Of a stretch of 64,000 nt of DNA, positions 11,076-23,000 are shown one piece after another (the stretch's first letter is position 1; the number at the start of each line of letters is the position of its first letter). The translations under genes were made by a program, and so were the position numbers. Where the stretch lies: NCBI RefSeq assembly GCF_000003195.3, contig NC_012870.2, forward strand, positions 9,168,501 through 9,232,500, read 5' to 3'. Source of the DNA: Sorghum bicolor. Taxonomy: Eukaryota; Streptophyta; Magnoliopsida; Poales; Poaceae. The notes below the pieces were generated by a model. The model was not told the origin of the DNA. It made no database searches and saw only the letters and a list, made by a program, of their open reading frames with translations.

Positions 11076-11498
11076 CCAAGGTGCCCTTCGGGCTCAACCA
11101 AGACACAACGCGCAAGCTTGAACGTGCTCGTTGTAAGAAATTCTAGCAAGCCTAGAGTGGCTTGGATAAACGGCCGATATATACATATAGCCTTCAGAAT
11201 AAACAATCAATACATGTATCGTCTTTAGAACAAAAATAACCGATATATAAATCAATCTTAGATGCTAAGTAGCTGATGAGTTGGATATTATTGCTATTTA
11301 GTGCTATATGTTTTTAAGTTCGTATAAACAAGGGTTTAGGAGGACATTTGTTGACACTCAAATTTGGTTCAACCGTTCAAGCTATATATGGATCAAGTAC
11401 TAATCAAATAGCTAATTTAATTTAGTCAAATCGTCGACAACGAGATGCCTGTGGTGATTTTGTCAATTTCAAGATTTATCGGTTTAACTTGATTCTTC

Positions 11499-11582
11499 GG
11501 AGGTGTTTATAGGAGTAGGATGGCGTGCGTGCATTCATAGGGATGAATGTACGCTCGTGTACTGGATCTCATAAAAAAAACA
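11499..11582 (+). repeat. Dispersed retroposon-like 3' tail, copy 1
   Basis: GGAGGTGTTTATAGGAGTAGG followed by a GTGCG-rich stretch, TTCATAGGGATGAATGTACG and an A-rich tail. A related copy lies at 12182-12284 in the same orientation. The shape (conserved 3' segment plus A-tail) suggests a non-LTR retroposon end; the family was not identified. Confidence 0.5.
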
Positions 11583-12181
11583 TACCTAAAGTATCAGCAA
11601 TTTTTATGAAGCTTTTATACCGGACAGAAGTTGTATGGTATATAGATATAGTCTAGCGCGCGAGAGAACAATCCTGTGTTACATGGAGTTTAGCTACTAG
11701 CTCTGTTCGCTTAAACTTATCGGTCAAATCTACCAGTCATTCAGTAATGTTTTTCTCTCATAACAAATCGTCTAACGCTACTTTCTGTTATGGCTTATCA
11801 CACAACTATCAAAAGCAGATTTTATATTCTTATATGTCCACGCATGAATAGGAAGAAAAATGCTACGAATTGATTATTCTAGACATGTTTGGACGCAAAG
11901 GCTTAATTTTTGCCTGCGTGGATCAGGGAGTCCGAGATCAACGAGTCTTGTGCCACTTGGGCAGTGTCGAGTGCATGCACTTTCCCATCAATGAATTGAC
12001 CGGCTGTCATACATTAATTACTTTTTATGTGCATGATCTGGATCCCAACAAATACATACAAGCTGGTTAGGTTTTTTTTAGTGGTGGAACTTGCATACTC
12101 GGCTGGCAGACGACGTCTCTTTTGACAGTGAGGCGTCTATGGTGACTTTATAAATTTTATGATCTGCCGGCTCAGTCATTT

Positions 12182-12284
12182 GGAAGTGTTTATAGGAATA
12201 AGATTTGTGTACGTGTATTCATAAAGATGAGTGTGCGTGTGTTGTGAGTGTCTGTGTTGTACTATATATTTTTTTTTAAAAAAA
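12182..12284 (+). repeat. Dispersed retroposon-like 3' tail, copy 2
   Basis: GGAAGTGTTTATAGGAATAAG, a GTGTACGTG segment, TTCATAAAGATGAGTGTGCG and a T/A-rich end. It is alignable with 11499-11582, which supports a dispersed repeat family. Confidence 0.5.
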
Positions 12285-12359
12285 GACATGATGACATACA
12301 TGGGATGGATGGAGTTATAGATGGATTCGAGTCGGGCTGTGGCGATACGGTGAATGACC

Positions 12360-12500
12360 AGAATTAAGGTCAGTTTATTATTTGCTTTCGACGTATGACG
12401 GACAGGGTCCAACTGAATTGAGGTAAGTTTTTATTCACTCTTGACGTATGATGGATAGCGCTGGACAGAATTGAGGTTAGTTTATTCTCTTTTACGTGCG
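12360..12500. repeat. Short tandem repeat, about 2.5 copies of a 50-56 bp unit
   Basis: Three related units begin AGAATTAAGGTCAGTTTATT (about 12360), TGAATTGAGGTAAGTTTTTATT (about 12414) and AGAATTGAGGTTAGTTTATT (about 12467), each with CGACGTATGACGGACAG-like sequence after it. The last unit is incomplete. Confidence 0.75.
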
Positions 12501-12885
12501 ACAAACGGTGCCGATAAGTGTAATATTCCGTCTTCACGATTAGCCTCGCTTATATTTGGCAGCTTTTTTAATATAGACTACTCTCACAAACCAACACCAG
12601 TTTTTCTACGCACTTTGTCCTCACTCGTGCGCACCAGGAAGAACTTCCCGGTCGATCACTCACCCGAAATTGCTCCAGACCAAACACACTTAACCTTAGA
12701 GTCTTTTGAATAGGCTCCAGGGAAAAGTTACAACTTATTGATATAAGTATCCTATTAAGCTCTGGACCGGGATGTTACAATAAGGTGACGTCCAATTAAA
12801 AGATCTAACAACCAATCATCAAAAACCATACCTATTACTTTTTATCTTCTACTTCAAGCCCTTCTAACTCTTTGTTGTTCGGCAC

Positions 12886-13372
12886 ATCTCTCGATGAGGT
12901 TTGTTGGCATTCTAGATGACCCCGACCTAGAACACCTCAGCCATGGGATCTTCCCGGGAGACGTTCATGGGTTTATCGAGCGAAAGACGAGAGTCTAATC
13001 GGCCTCATCGACCTGTTGGTCGGTCTTGCTGTTGGGACCTCCCACCATTGCATGCTACACTGGAATGCGACCTTTAGGCGATCTATTCTCTATTGGTGTG
13101 TGACCCGAATCGGTGTCAATACACTTTTTCTCGACGAGGTTCAATGGCATTCTAGGTGATGTTGCCGATCCTAGAACATCCTACCACACGTCTTCCTGAT
13201 GGGTCTTCGCGAGAAGTGTTCGTGGGTTTATCGGGTGAAAACCAAGAGTCTAATATCGGCCTCATTGACCTGTTGGTCAGCCTCGTGTTGGGACCTTCCT
13301 CCGCTACATGCTAGGCCGTGTGTGGCCATTGGACGATCTAGCCCCTAAACTGACTCTGCGTCAATATTGAGG
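12886..13372. repeat. Diverged tandem duplication of a roughly 240 bp unit
   Basis: The first unit (about 12886-13130) and the second (about 13131-13372) share ordered segments: CGATGAGGTT, GGCATTCTAG, CTAGAACA, GGGTTTATCG, AGAGTCTAAT, GGCCTCAT, GACCTGTTGGTC, TTGGGACCT, GCATGCTA and a closing TGCGTCAATA-like stretch. Divergence is substantial, so the duplication is old. No coding frame persists. Confidence 0.8.
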
Positions 13373-14551
13373 GAATCCCAAACCAAGCATGCCTCCACCT
13401 AGCTAGCTAGGCACACCTTTTATGGTTTTTCTCTCTCGGGACAAGTGCGACACAAAAATGGTGTTAGACGTGTTCTTTGTACTAGCTAGCATACATGGAC
13501 CTATTTAATTGGATAGCTAACCTCTGACCAGACTCTAGGAAGTTATTTTTGAAGTATTTGGTTATCTGTTTGGACCTGATACTAGGCTCTAGGTAGCCCG
13601 ACCACCCTCCAAGAATATGTGGCATCTATTTTTGGGAGCCAGACTTGACCAGCGCTCCGTCTTCCATCCTGTCACCTCCTGATCTTTGATCCTGTGACCT
13701 CCGTCTGCTCCTCGTCGTTAGTACTCTGCTACACCTCCTTGTGGGTGGTGTTGGTGGTCCCTTGCTCATCCCTGCCACTAGTCGTCCTTCAGATCCATCC
13801 ATGATGACCGTGAAGGCCCCACCGATGCTCTACTACTAGTAGATCCAACAATCAACAAGCTAGAGCACCTCTGCGTTGTCGTATCGATCTCGTGGACAAG
13901 GAGTCTGTGTGCATCCTCGTCAGCTGCATCTACGACCCATGTTCTAGCCAAGGATCAACTCTGTCGTCTCGGTGCCGAGGATAGAGCGTGGCGCGCAGTG
14001 GAGGCCGACAAATGACATGCATAATAGGCACAAAGAGGAGTTCCACATGGAGGTGGATGAGCCTCGTCTGCAGGGTAGTGCATTCTCTTTCCTATACTCT
14101 GTTCTAGTCCTTGTTTTTCTATATCTTTAAGTTTATGAACATTTGATCCTTCATCCTAGATTAGTGTAGAATGCTCAGCCAATATTTTCTTCCTAAGGCG
14201 TTAGACATTTAGGCTCTATTTGACACAACTCACTTTATTAGTGAAGTTGTTTTTTTAGAAAAGAGCTTTATGAGTAACTTTTTAGAAAAAGCTGAGCTGT
14301 TTTAAAAAGTTATTTGGCAAAACAGCTTGTGCATAGATGAAAGAAAGAAATAGGGAAGAGAGCTAAGATAAGCTACTTTTTTAAATTCATCCCAACTCTT
14401 GTCTTTGTGAGAGGAGAAGAAAAATATCTTTACCCATAAACTATATTGGAAAAGAGTGTTTGACAAAAAAAAAACTGACAACAACTCATGAAGTTTGAAG
14501 TTGTTTGTAAGTTGACCTGATATCCTCATGTTCTAAATGGAGTCTAAATTC

Positions 14552-14724
<173 letters not shown>

Positions 14725-15642
14725 GTTACTATACCTGAATTCATTTGAGAGGTGTATTATGTTTAAATAGCCGATAATTCATAATTCAAGCATATGAAGA
14801 ATCATAGAGGGAGCATTTTACTTGTAGTTTTCATAGGTAATATCAAAAGAACGATATATGTTTCTCAGGCATACTGGTCATAAGTTTCAGAAGTAGCTGC
14901 AACAGGGCAAGTGTTTGATTTATAGCTTGTGAAATACTTGCAAGATTACTATCTCCATTATTAATTTTCTTCTGAAGCACTATTTTGGGTTATTCTGTTG
15001 CTGTACATTTCAATTTTGAACTTTAATAATTGTCTTACTGCTTATGCCATGTGATTTGATATGGTTGTAATAACAGTGGATCAAAGATTTTTCCATCTTT
15101 TGTGACGTTCGTGAACAGCAAGGATGCTAGTGATGGCTCAAGAAGGTGCTTCTGGATTAGCTGCAGTCATTGATATGGATGCTGCTTTCAGTATGGAATA
15201 GACACAACACATGCCGTTGAGACAAAATTTTAGAGATGTAAATAATTCTCGATATGTAAGATAGTTCTTGTGTGACATATATGTGTGTAAAGTTGGAACA
15301 TGTCTTAGAGTTGTATGCATGAGGCTATTATAACTTGCTGTTTGAGATATGTGTTTTGGTTTCTTTTTATCTGATCATTACCAATTCAAAAGAAGGCAGG
15401 AATCAATAGAAGTAAAAAACTTGAGTGAAAAAAATCTGTTATACTAGTCTCATCCTTATTGTTTCTAAACAAAGAAGATGTCTTGACTTGCTGACATTTT
15501 TACTGTATCTAAGCTGAAAGAAGCTAGATTTGTCTAGTTAGAGAACAATAGTATTCTTTTCAGACTAGATTATTTTTTCAGCCCCATTAGTAAGGAGTAT
15601 AAGCTGAATAGTTAAATTGAATCAGTTAGTTAATGAAACTTA

Positions 15643-15883
15643 AGACTTGTTCAGTTTCTAAAAAATTTTGGTTTCGGGTACTGTAACATTTTTATTTTTA
15701 TTTGGCAAATATTGTCAAATCACGAACTAACTAAGCTCAAAAGATTCATCTCGCGATTTACAGGCAAACTGTGCAATTAGTTTTTGTTTTCATCTATATT
15801 TAATGCTTCATGCATGTGCTGTAAGATTCGATGTGACGGAAAATCTTGAAAATTTTTGGTTTTTAGGTGAACTAAACAAGGCC
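15643..15883. mobile_element. Tourist/PIF-Harbinger-like MITE
   Basis: A 241 bp element ending in the complement of GGCCTTGTTTAGTT and starting with the mutated equivalent (AGACTTGTTCAGTT). It is flanked by TTA on both sides (15640-15642, 15884-15886). The interior includes GTGCAATTAGTTTTTGTTTT and AAGATTCGATGTGACGG, matching the copy at 10332-10564. Three-base TTA/TAA duplications are typical of PIF/Harbinger MITEs. Confidence 0.8.
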
Positions 15884-17072
15884 TTAGAGGAGAAGCATAT
15901 TAAAAGGGTAAACTTACCAATTTGAAATAGAAGTGTCCGTATTAGAATAAACCAGACAATCAAATATGGAAAGACTTGCTAGTTTAGCTATGTTATAACG
16001 AAGCTAAGAAATCAAACACACCCCTCACATTGTTGTAGCTTTTAGGGGTAGTCTGGCCTGACCTAGCTTCCATTGTGGACCTAGCCATAAGGATTGTGAA
16101 TTGAAGTATGTGGCTACTTGAGCTAGTTACATCAGATGTTTAGATATCAATTAGAAAGACTAAACATGAGCTAGTTATAAAACTAAGAGAAATGCTAATT
16201 GACAGGTGCCTGAAAACTAATTAATCCTTCAGGCGACGCTTTACTGTTGTTGGATTTGAATTGAATGATTGGCGCCTGTTGGGCGAAAGCAGGAAGCAAG
16301 CAGCAGAGCTACATCGCACGACTAGAAAATCAGTCGCCTGATAGATAGGAATCGTGTAAAACTAATTGTATAATAAGTCGAGACTAATTCGTGAGATCAA
16401 TCTATTTGCCTAATTAATCCATATTAACATATGTTTACTAAAGCAGACTATTTAGCTACTCGTCCGCCATGCATTATATATCAACCCGGTCATTAGCGTT
16501 AACCAGGTACTGGGCACAAAACATTTAATACTTCAAGCAACAACACTGAAGATGGTTCCGCGCGCCCATACACAACATGGGTTGCACATGAAGCATCTCC
16601 GTGGACATTGGACAGCATCATGCCATCATCATCAATGCACCCCGTGAGAGTGTGAGCCCACCACCGGCAGCGTCAAAATCGTGACAGGCTCCCGTCGTCC
16701 TCCCGCGAGGCCGCAACTGCCCTCGCCGTCTCGCGTCGTCCTCCTCCCGACCGCACCGAGCCATGGACATCGCGTCGCGTGCCTTTCTTCTCCGTTTCCT
16801 CTGCCTGCCTGGCTGCCGCCCACCCGGCCCCAAAACATTCGGCGGCCGAGTCAACCGAGAAAATTAACACGAGCCGTCCACCCACCCTGTCCCTTCCCCG
16901 GCTTCCCCCCGTCCTCGGCTCCACCAATTGCTCTCGCGTCATTGGAAGGGAAAAACCAAGGGGGAGGGAGGGAGGGAGGAGCGCATCTCCGCCCCGCCCG
17001 CGTCGCCGTCCCCCGATCCGCCACATGATCTGACACCGCATTGCCGCCGCGGTGACCCCTTCCGCCCCCGGA

Positions 17073-20000
17073 ATGGAGGCGCTCAACGAGCTCTGCGACC
17101 TGGTGGCCGCGCACCCGGATCTCCTCCTCGCCGACAAGCTCGCATGGCTCTCCTCCCGCTGCGCCGCCGTCCCGGCCGCCGCAGCTCCGCAACGTGCGTC
17201 GAGGGCGCACCTCCATTCGCTCCTCGCGTTGGCGCGCCTCCTCCCGGCGGGCGCCGCCGGTGTCGGAGGCGATGCGTCGCCCCCGGCCCCACTCCTATCC
17301 TTCCTCGCGTCCCACGCCTTTCTCTCGCCGGCCTTCTGGCCCCAGTCCTTCGCCCCGGCGCCGTTCCTCTCTAGGCTCCTCCCGCTCCTCGCCGCGGCCC
17401 CATCCTCCCCCGCCCTTTCTTCTGCTCTCTCCGCCGCCCTCCTCGCCGCGCTCGACGTCGCCGACCAGGCCTCCGCGCCGCTCGCCCGCGCGTTCCTCTC
17501 CGCTGCCGCCGCCGCGGCACCCCTGCCGCTCCTCCCTGCGGATGCCGCGCCCATCGCTGCCCGTCTGCTCCTCGAGTTTCCTGGCTCCGAGGAGGCGCCG
17601 ACCAAGGCCAAGGGGAAGGGGGAGGACGCCGCGGGCGAGGAGAACGGAGGGGTAAAGGAGGTAGTGCGTAGGTTCGAGGAGGAGAAGGTCGATGAGCTGG
17701 AGCGGAAGGAAGTCGCATTCAGGCTGATCGTGCATATGCTTGGGGGCGAGGGTGGGCTAGAGACCGAGCAGGTTGGGAAGGTCAGGAATGCTGCTGCACG
17801 ACAGGTCCGATCACTCACGGATTTCCTCAAGGTGAGATTCTTCCCTTCGTTTGTGCCTCTATGTGTTGATGCTTGTTGTGCTCTGCTCATTGTTGTGGTG
17901 ATGGCTTGCAGATTAGAAAGCGGGACTGGAGGGAGCAAGGCGCACAGCTCAGGGCAAGGATAAACACCAAATTGATGTGTTGCCAAGCTGCAGTGGTGGT
18001 GCTGGTGCGAAGCGTTTCCACCATGGACACAGATAGCAAGTCTTCGAAGGATATGCTCCAGCAGACTCTAGCTTGGTTCATCGAGGCTACCAAGTCATGC
18101 ATCCTGTCATCCTGGCGGAAACTGAAGATATGTGAGGACCTATTTTGTACACTGCTCAATGGGATCAGCCAGATAACTGTCTCACGCGGGGGCCAACTCC
18201 TGCCGGTGCTTTTGATTCCCTTAAAACCGCTTGTTGTTAGCACGTGTTCGCAGGCATGTGTCTTACTTGGACTAAAGAAACTTCTGTGCTCATGGGGTGT
18301 GGTTTAATGAAATCATTATTTTGATGCAGGCTGACATGGCAGGTAGTAGCCCTGGGGCTCTATTTGAAGCAGTAGTGAAGTTGAGCTGTGAGATCATAGA
18401 GTTTGGCTGGACAAAGGATAGGGCCCTTGTTGACACATTCATTATGCGTCTAGCTGCTTATGTTCGTGAGCGGAATGATTATGAGGAGGTATTCCCCTTT
18501 TCTCTTATTAGTTAACTCATTGAATTTTTGTGGTCTAGGAAGAGTTGCTGTGAGCCTGTGACACAGGATCTTTTCTTAAATTATGACAGCACCCACAAAT
18601 CAATGTAACTAGATGTTGCTCTTTCACGTTCCGTGAAATATTTTTCTCGGTGCAATCCCAGTCATTGTTTCATTTGTAGGCATGCCATAGTGCGCCCGAG
18701 ATCTTTTTGGATATTCCAATACAGATTGCTTGTAGGGTGTATTTAAAACAACACTTTGTTATACCATGAGCCTTGAGTGATTATAGAACATCCGATTTTA
18801 AGCAGGGGTGTTCTGATAGTGCAAAGTTTTTTTATCTGATGGACCAACTCATGTATAATTATGTAAATGTGTTAAAAATGCAGCACTCTTTAACTATTTG
18901 AAAATACCATGCTGTTCTAGAATGCCATCTGTAACATCTGCTGATACTTTCAGTGTTGTGACCTGATGCATTTGTGGGCTTTATTTTACGATAATGTTTT
19001 CCAGTTTCACAAAATTTCAAGCTGCAAGCAGAGTAGCTATCATGTAGTTGGTCTTTGTTTTGATTTGGAGAATTCGATCTGCTGTAGCAGATCCAGTACA
19101 GTCTTGCCCATCTCGTTATGCATGGTTGCAGATTGCAAGCACAGCTATTCAGATTGTTAAATTGATTATGGTTGGGGTGAGATGATTCTGAAAGTTAACT
19201 TCACTTCTATGGTTCGGACTGGGACATTTGTTGTGTCGCAGAATTAACCTTACAAGCTGCTGGCAGATTTACTATTTGAAATGTCCAAACATATGCATTG
19301 CAGTAGCATTAGTCAGATTTCTGTCTTGATTGTTTACTTGACTCAATCTGTTCTAGGATGGCAAAGGAAAAGAGGCAGTTCCAGTTATTCGACTTAATGT
19401 CATACGCCTTCTGGCTGAGTTATGTGTTTGCTTGAAAAAATGGGAAGTTGTGGACATGATTTTACCCCTTTTCATTGAACATCTAGAAGAGGGTGATGCT
19501 TCATCTCCAAGTTCATTGCGTTTACGAGTATGACACTTTGTCTCTACTCAATTACATATTTTGGCCTTACAATTTTGTTTTTTTTCTTGTTACTTCGCAA
19601 TTTAAACAAAGGCATTCTTTTTGGCACTCACTTGGTTACAATATTGCAGTTATTAGATGCAATATCTCGTGTTGCGTGCTTGGGTTTTGAAAAATCATAT
19701 CGTGAGAGTATTGTCTTGATGACAAGAAGTTATCTTGACAAAGTTAAAGCTCTAGGGGCTTCAGAAAACAATACAGTGCCATCAGAAGCAACAACTGAGC
19801 GAACAGAGGTATGCGATGAGTTCTGTAAAAAATTGATTCTATATGTTTATCTTATGAAGTGTGATTTTTTTTTTCAATGCTCCATGCTAACTATGCCAAA
19901 CGACATTCTAGACTCTTCCTGCAGGCTTTCTGCTTGTTGCTTCCAACCTCACAAGCACAAAACTCAGGTCTGATTATCGTCATAGGTTACTGTCTCTGTG

Positions 20001-23000
20001 CTCAGATGTGGGGCTAGTTGCTGAATCTAAAAGTGGGAGGTAAGAGATGTTGCGCTGTTAGTTTCTATCTATCATGTACGTTTTCTATGGAGCTCAAATA
20101 TCGTTATGTCTTAAAAAAATGGCCTATATACTAATTGCTGGATGCAAACAAACTCCTGTCATGTCTGCAGTCTAATTTGCGTGCCTGAGTTTATTTGTAT
20201 GAAAGCAACAATTTATGAATGATGATGAATCCTAACTCTAATTACTGCTAGAATCTCTGTCAGAGTGGGAAAAAAATCTTATGAAGTGCTACCTCTCGCC
20301 TAAAACGATTCTCTAAACTTGTTATGTGTAAGGCTGGGTGTGAATCCAGAGGGTATCTTCTCCCATGGTATCTTACCTAGGCTGAGGCGAGTTGGAGAAG
20401 AGAGGGAAACTACAAATTATCTGATCAACTCTTGCTTAATGAATATAATGACAGACTTTTAAACAGGCATAGGGCCCCTATTAAGATAGAAACTACCATA
20501 TGATGTGCATCTACCAATCAGTGAGATATGCATGCATCTAATACCAAATCCTGAGACATATACCAGCTTAAGTGGAAAGCTTGTGAATAGCTAATTATTG
20601 AGTTGCATGCACCAACCAGTTCAACCCAAAAGCTTAAGCTGATGGGGAGAGGTGGGTAATTCACTTATATTCCAACACTCCCCCTCACGTGGAGGCTCCC
20701 TCAGGCCTCAGACGTGAAATAGGAGCGAGCAACAATTATTTTATTTAATTGCGCTAACCAGGATTCGAACTCGAGACCTATGGCTTTGATACCATATTGA
20801 GTTGCATGCACCAACCAGTTCAACCCAAAAGCTTAAGCTGATGGGGAGAGGTGGGCAATTCACTTATATTCCAACACTAATCACTGCCCTCATCTGTTGC
20901 CACCGAGGTGCTGCTGCTTTGCCTTGGAGCCACCTTTGCAGGCTATAGTTTTGCCTGCAGTAATGTGCAGTGCTGCCATTGCACCACATCTTACGTTCTC
21001 TACTCCAGAACTGTACTGCCTGGTTTCAGTCACCTTGAAAATATTTTGGTTGATCACATAAAAATGACATGAGTAGGTTTGGCATATAAATGATTGTGTT
21101 AATTTTTGTTACTTCAACCAACATACTACGTTAAAAGTTTGAAGACAGAGATATAATATTTGATTAGACCGTTATCTATGTAAGCTTTGTGAATGAACAA
21201 TCATGAGCACATGTCTTTGTTTATCTGTGATTTCAATGAATATGTTCTGTTCTCTAGTACACCAAGTTATTGTGGTGATCTTTGCTAGATCTATTTATTG
21301 AGGGTAGCAAAACCACAAAGTAGTAAATAAATGCGAGTTTGACTTTTTAAAGAAAATTCTACATGATGTCTAGATTCTAATTCAAGACAAGCTTTAAGGA
21401 CATCCACCTTAGCCTTTGACAACCAAAAGATAGAAAAGGCTGTCTTGTTAGCTTCCAAGTGAAGAGTAAACGGTTAATATGCAGAATTGCAGATTGAGGA
21501 ACTAACTCATGTTACTACCTGTTATCATCTGGTTGTGTGATGCATGATTTTGGTACATTTCTTCATTTGTTTTACATGATTTTATGTCTCACGCTTGTCT
21601 ATTTGTCATAACTCATAACAAAGTCAGCTAACACATTGTGTGCTTTGATATTAATTTTCATTAATGCAGGAGTGGTGCTGATTTGATGGGTCCGTTACTT
21701 CCCGCAGTTGCTGAAATATGTTCTGATTTTGATCCAGTGTCCACTGTTGAGCCATCACTATTGAAACTATTTCGAAACCTTTGGTTCTACATTGTATTAT
21801 TTGGGCTGGCTCCACCCATACAAAAAAATGAGGCACCTACAAAACCAGTTTCCACTTCATTAGGTACAATGGAAAGCAGTGCTATAGCCCTTCAAGCTGT
21901 AGCTGGACCATACATGTGGAACAGCCAATGGTCTGTAGCAGTGCAACGTGTTGCACAAGGAACACCTCCTCTGGTAAGTTACTCGGAGCTTAGAGCTAGA
22001 AACACTTTGTTTGCTATGTTATTAGAAAATTGAACTTCCTTTCCGGGCACTAGTGAACATAACTTGTGCTTTGAACATTGTTTACTTAGACACTAGACAG
22101 TGGCCAACCATCTCCTTTTAACAGCCATTTAGCCTGTTTAAACAACCATTTGGCTAATTAAATAGCTATATTTCCCAATAATAATAATAATGGGCTAAAC
22201 AGGGGATGACTGACTGTTTTTAGTGTTTAGGTGAACGCTGGCTTTGAATGAGGGTGGCAGAGCAGTCATCATTGGTTTTTATGCCCCATAATTTAAACCT
22301 GCATACTCTGTACTTTTGTCATTGGTATTTATGCTCCCTAGTCCCTACGTTGACTCATTTTCATGTTCTGTTGAAATTACATTAGTCTAAGGTAGCTTGG
22401 CCTAAACCAATACTACATTAGTAGAAAGGTCTGTTTTATCATATTTTCTGAATAGGAGCATTTAACAGAACAACTATACTGGGTCACATAAGTAAAAAAT
22501 ATCTTCTATTGTTACATGCTGGTTCAAATGAACCCCAGTACCATCTCCATTGCACGGAAAAAGTCATGTTTACTCCATCTGTCCAAGTTTCAGTTTATCC
22601 CCTTTGGCCTTTGCTATGAAACTGAGAAATGAGCCCGATCTACCTTTTTAACCAGGCCTGCACCGGGAACTTGATTTTGAATTCAGCCATATTGGTTGCA
22701 GGCAGCCAGCATGCTTCCTGATATGCACCATTTGTCATGGACCATAATTTTTTCAGATAAAAAAATATTGCAGTTTAGAGTTGATTTGGATGGACAAGAC
22801 ATCCACCCAATATGAATATTTAAATGCTATTTCATCTTGTTCAGCTTTACTTCAGTCACTTGTCTCGCTCCCTTTTCGAACTTTCAAAGTGCCATCTGCT
22901 AAAGCATAATGATGTTTTCCATAATAATTGATAAGAATTCTTGGATTACCAATTCTTAAGTTTTCCCTCCTTTTATTAGAAGTTGGTAATTATGATTAAT

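Larger units (their letters stand above)
20596..20876 (-). mobile_element. SMART/TRIM miniature LTR retrotransposon in PI4K-alpha intron 6
   Basis: A complete 281 bp element with two 82 bp LTRs differing at one base. The 5 bp target duplication CTAAT sits at 20591-20595 and 20877-20881. Read on the minus strand, the 5' LTR (20876-20795) is followed at once by TGGTATCAAAGCC, a Met-tRNA primer site (20794-20782). A polypurine tract (complement of 20678-20687) abuts the 3' LTR. It encodes nothing. Size and layout match the SMART class of tiny grass LTR elements near genes. The LTR ends in ATA where CA is usual. Confidence 0.93.

Noticed and set aside
12360..12500. CRISPR-like spaced repeats
   Set aside because: Only two to three imperfect direct repeats with related spacers in a plant intergenic region; it is a simple tandem repeat.
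17052..17072. Upstream in-frame ATG (MTPSAPG) as the PI4K-alpha start
   Set aside because: The family N-terminus begins MEALxELCD, which is given by the ATG at 17073; the seven extra residues have no counterpart that I recall.
16673..17986. 437-residue antisense open frame
   Set aside because: It lies opposite the GC-rich first exon of PI4K-alpha. Low-complexity Ala/Arg/Ser composition and the well-supported sense protein make it a shadow frame.
20749..20794. A tRNA gene read from the CGAACTCGAG/GATACCA segment
   Set aside because: The segment is the primer-binding site and adjoining internal sequence of the SMART element; there is no 5' tRNA half.
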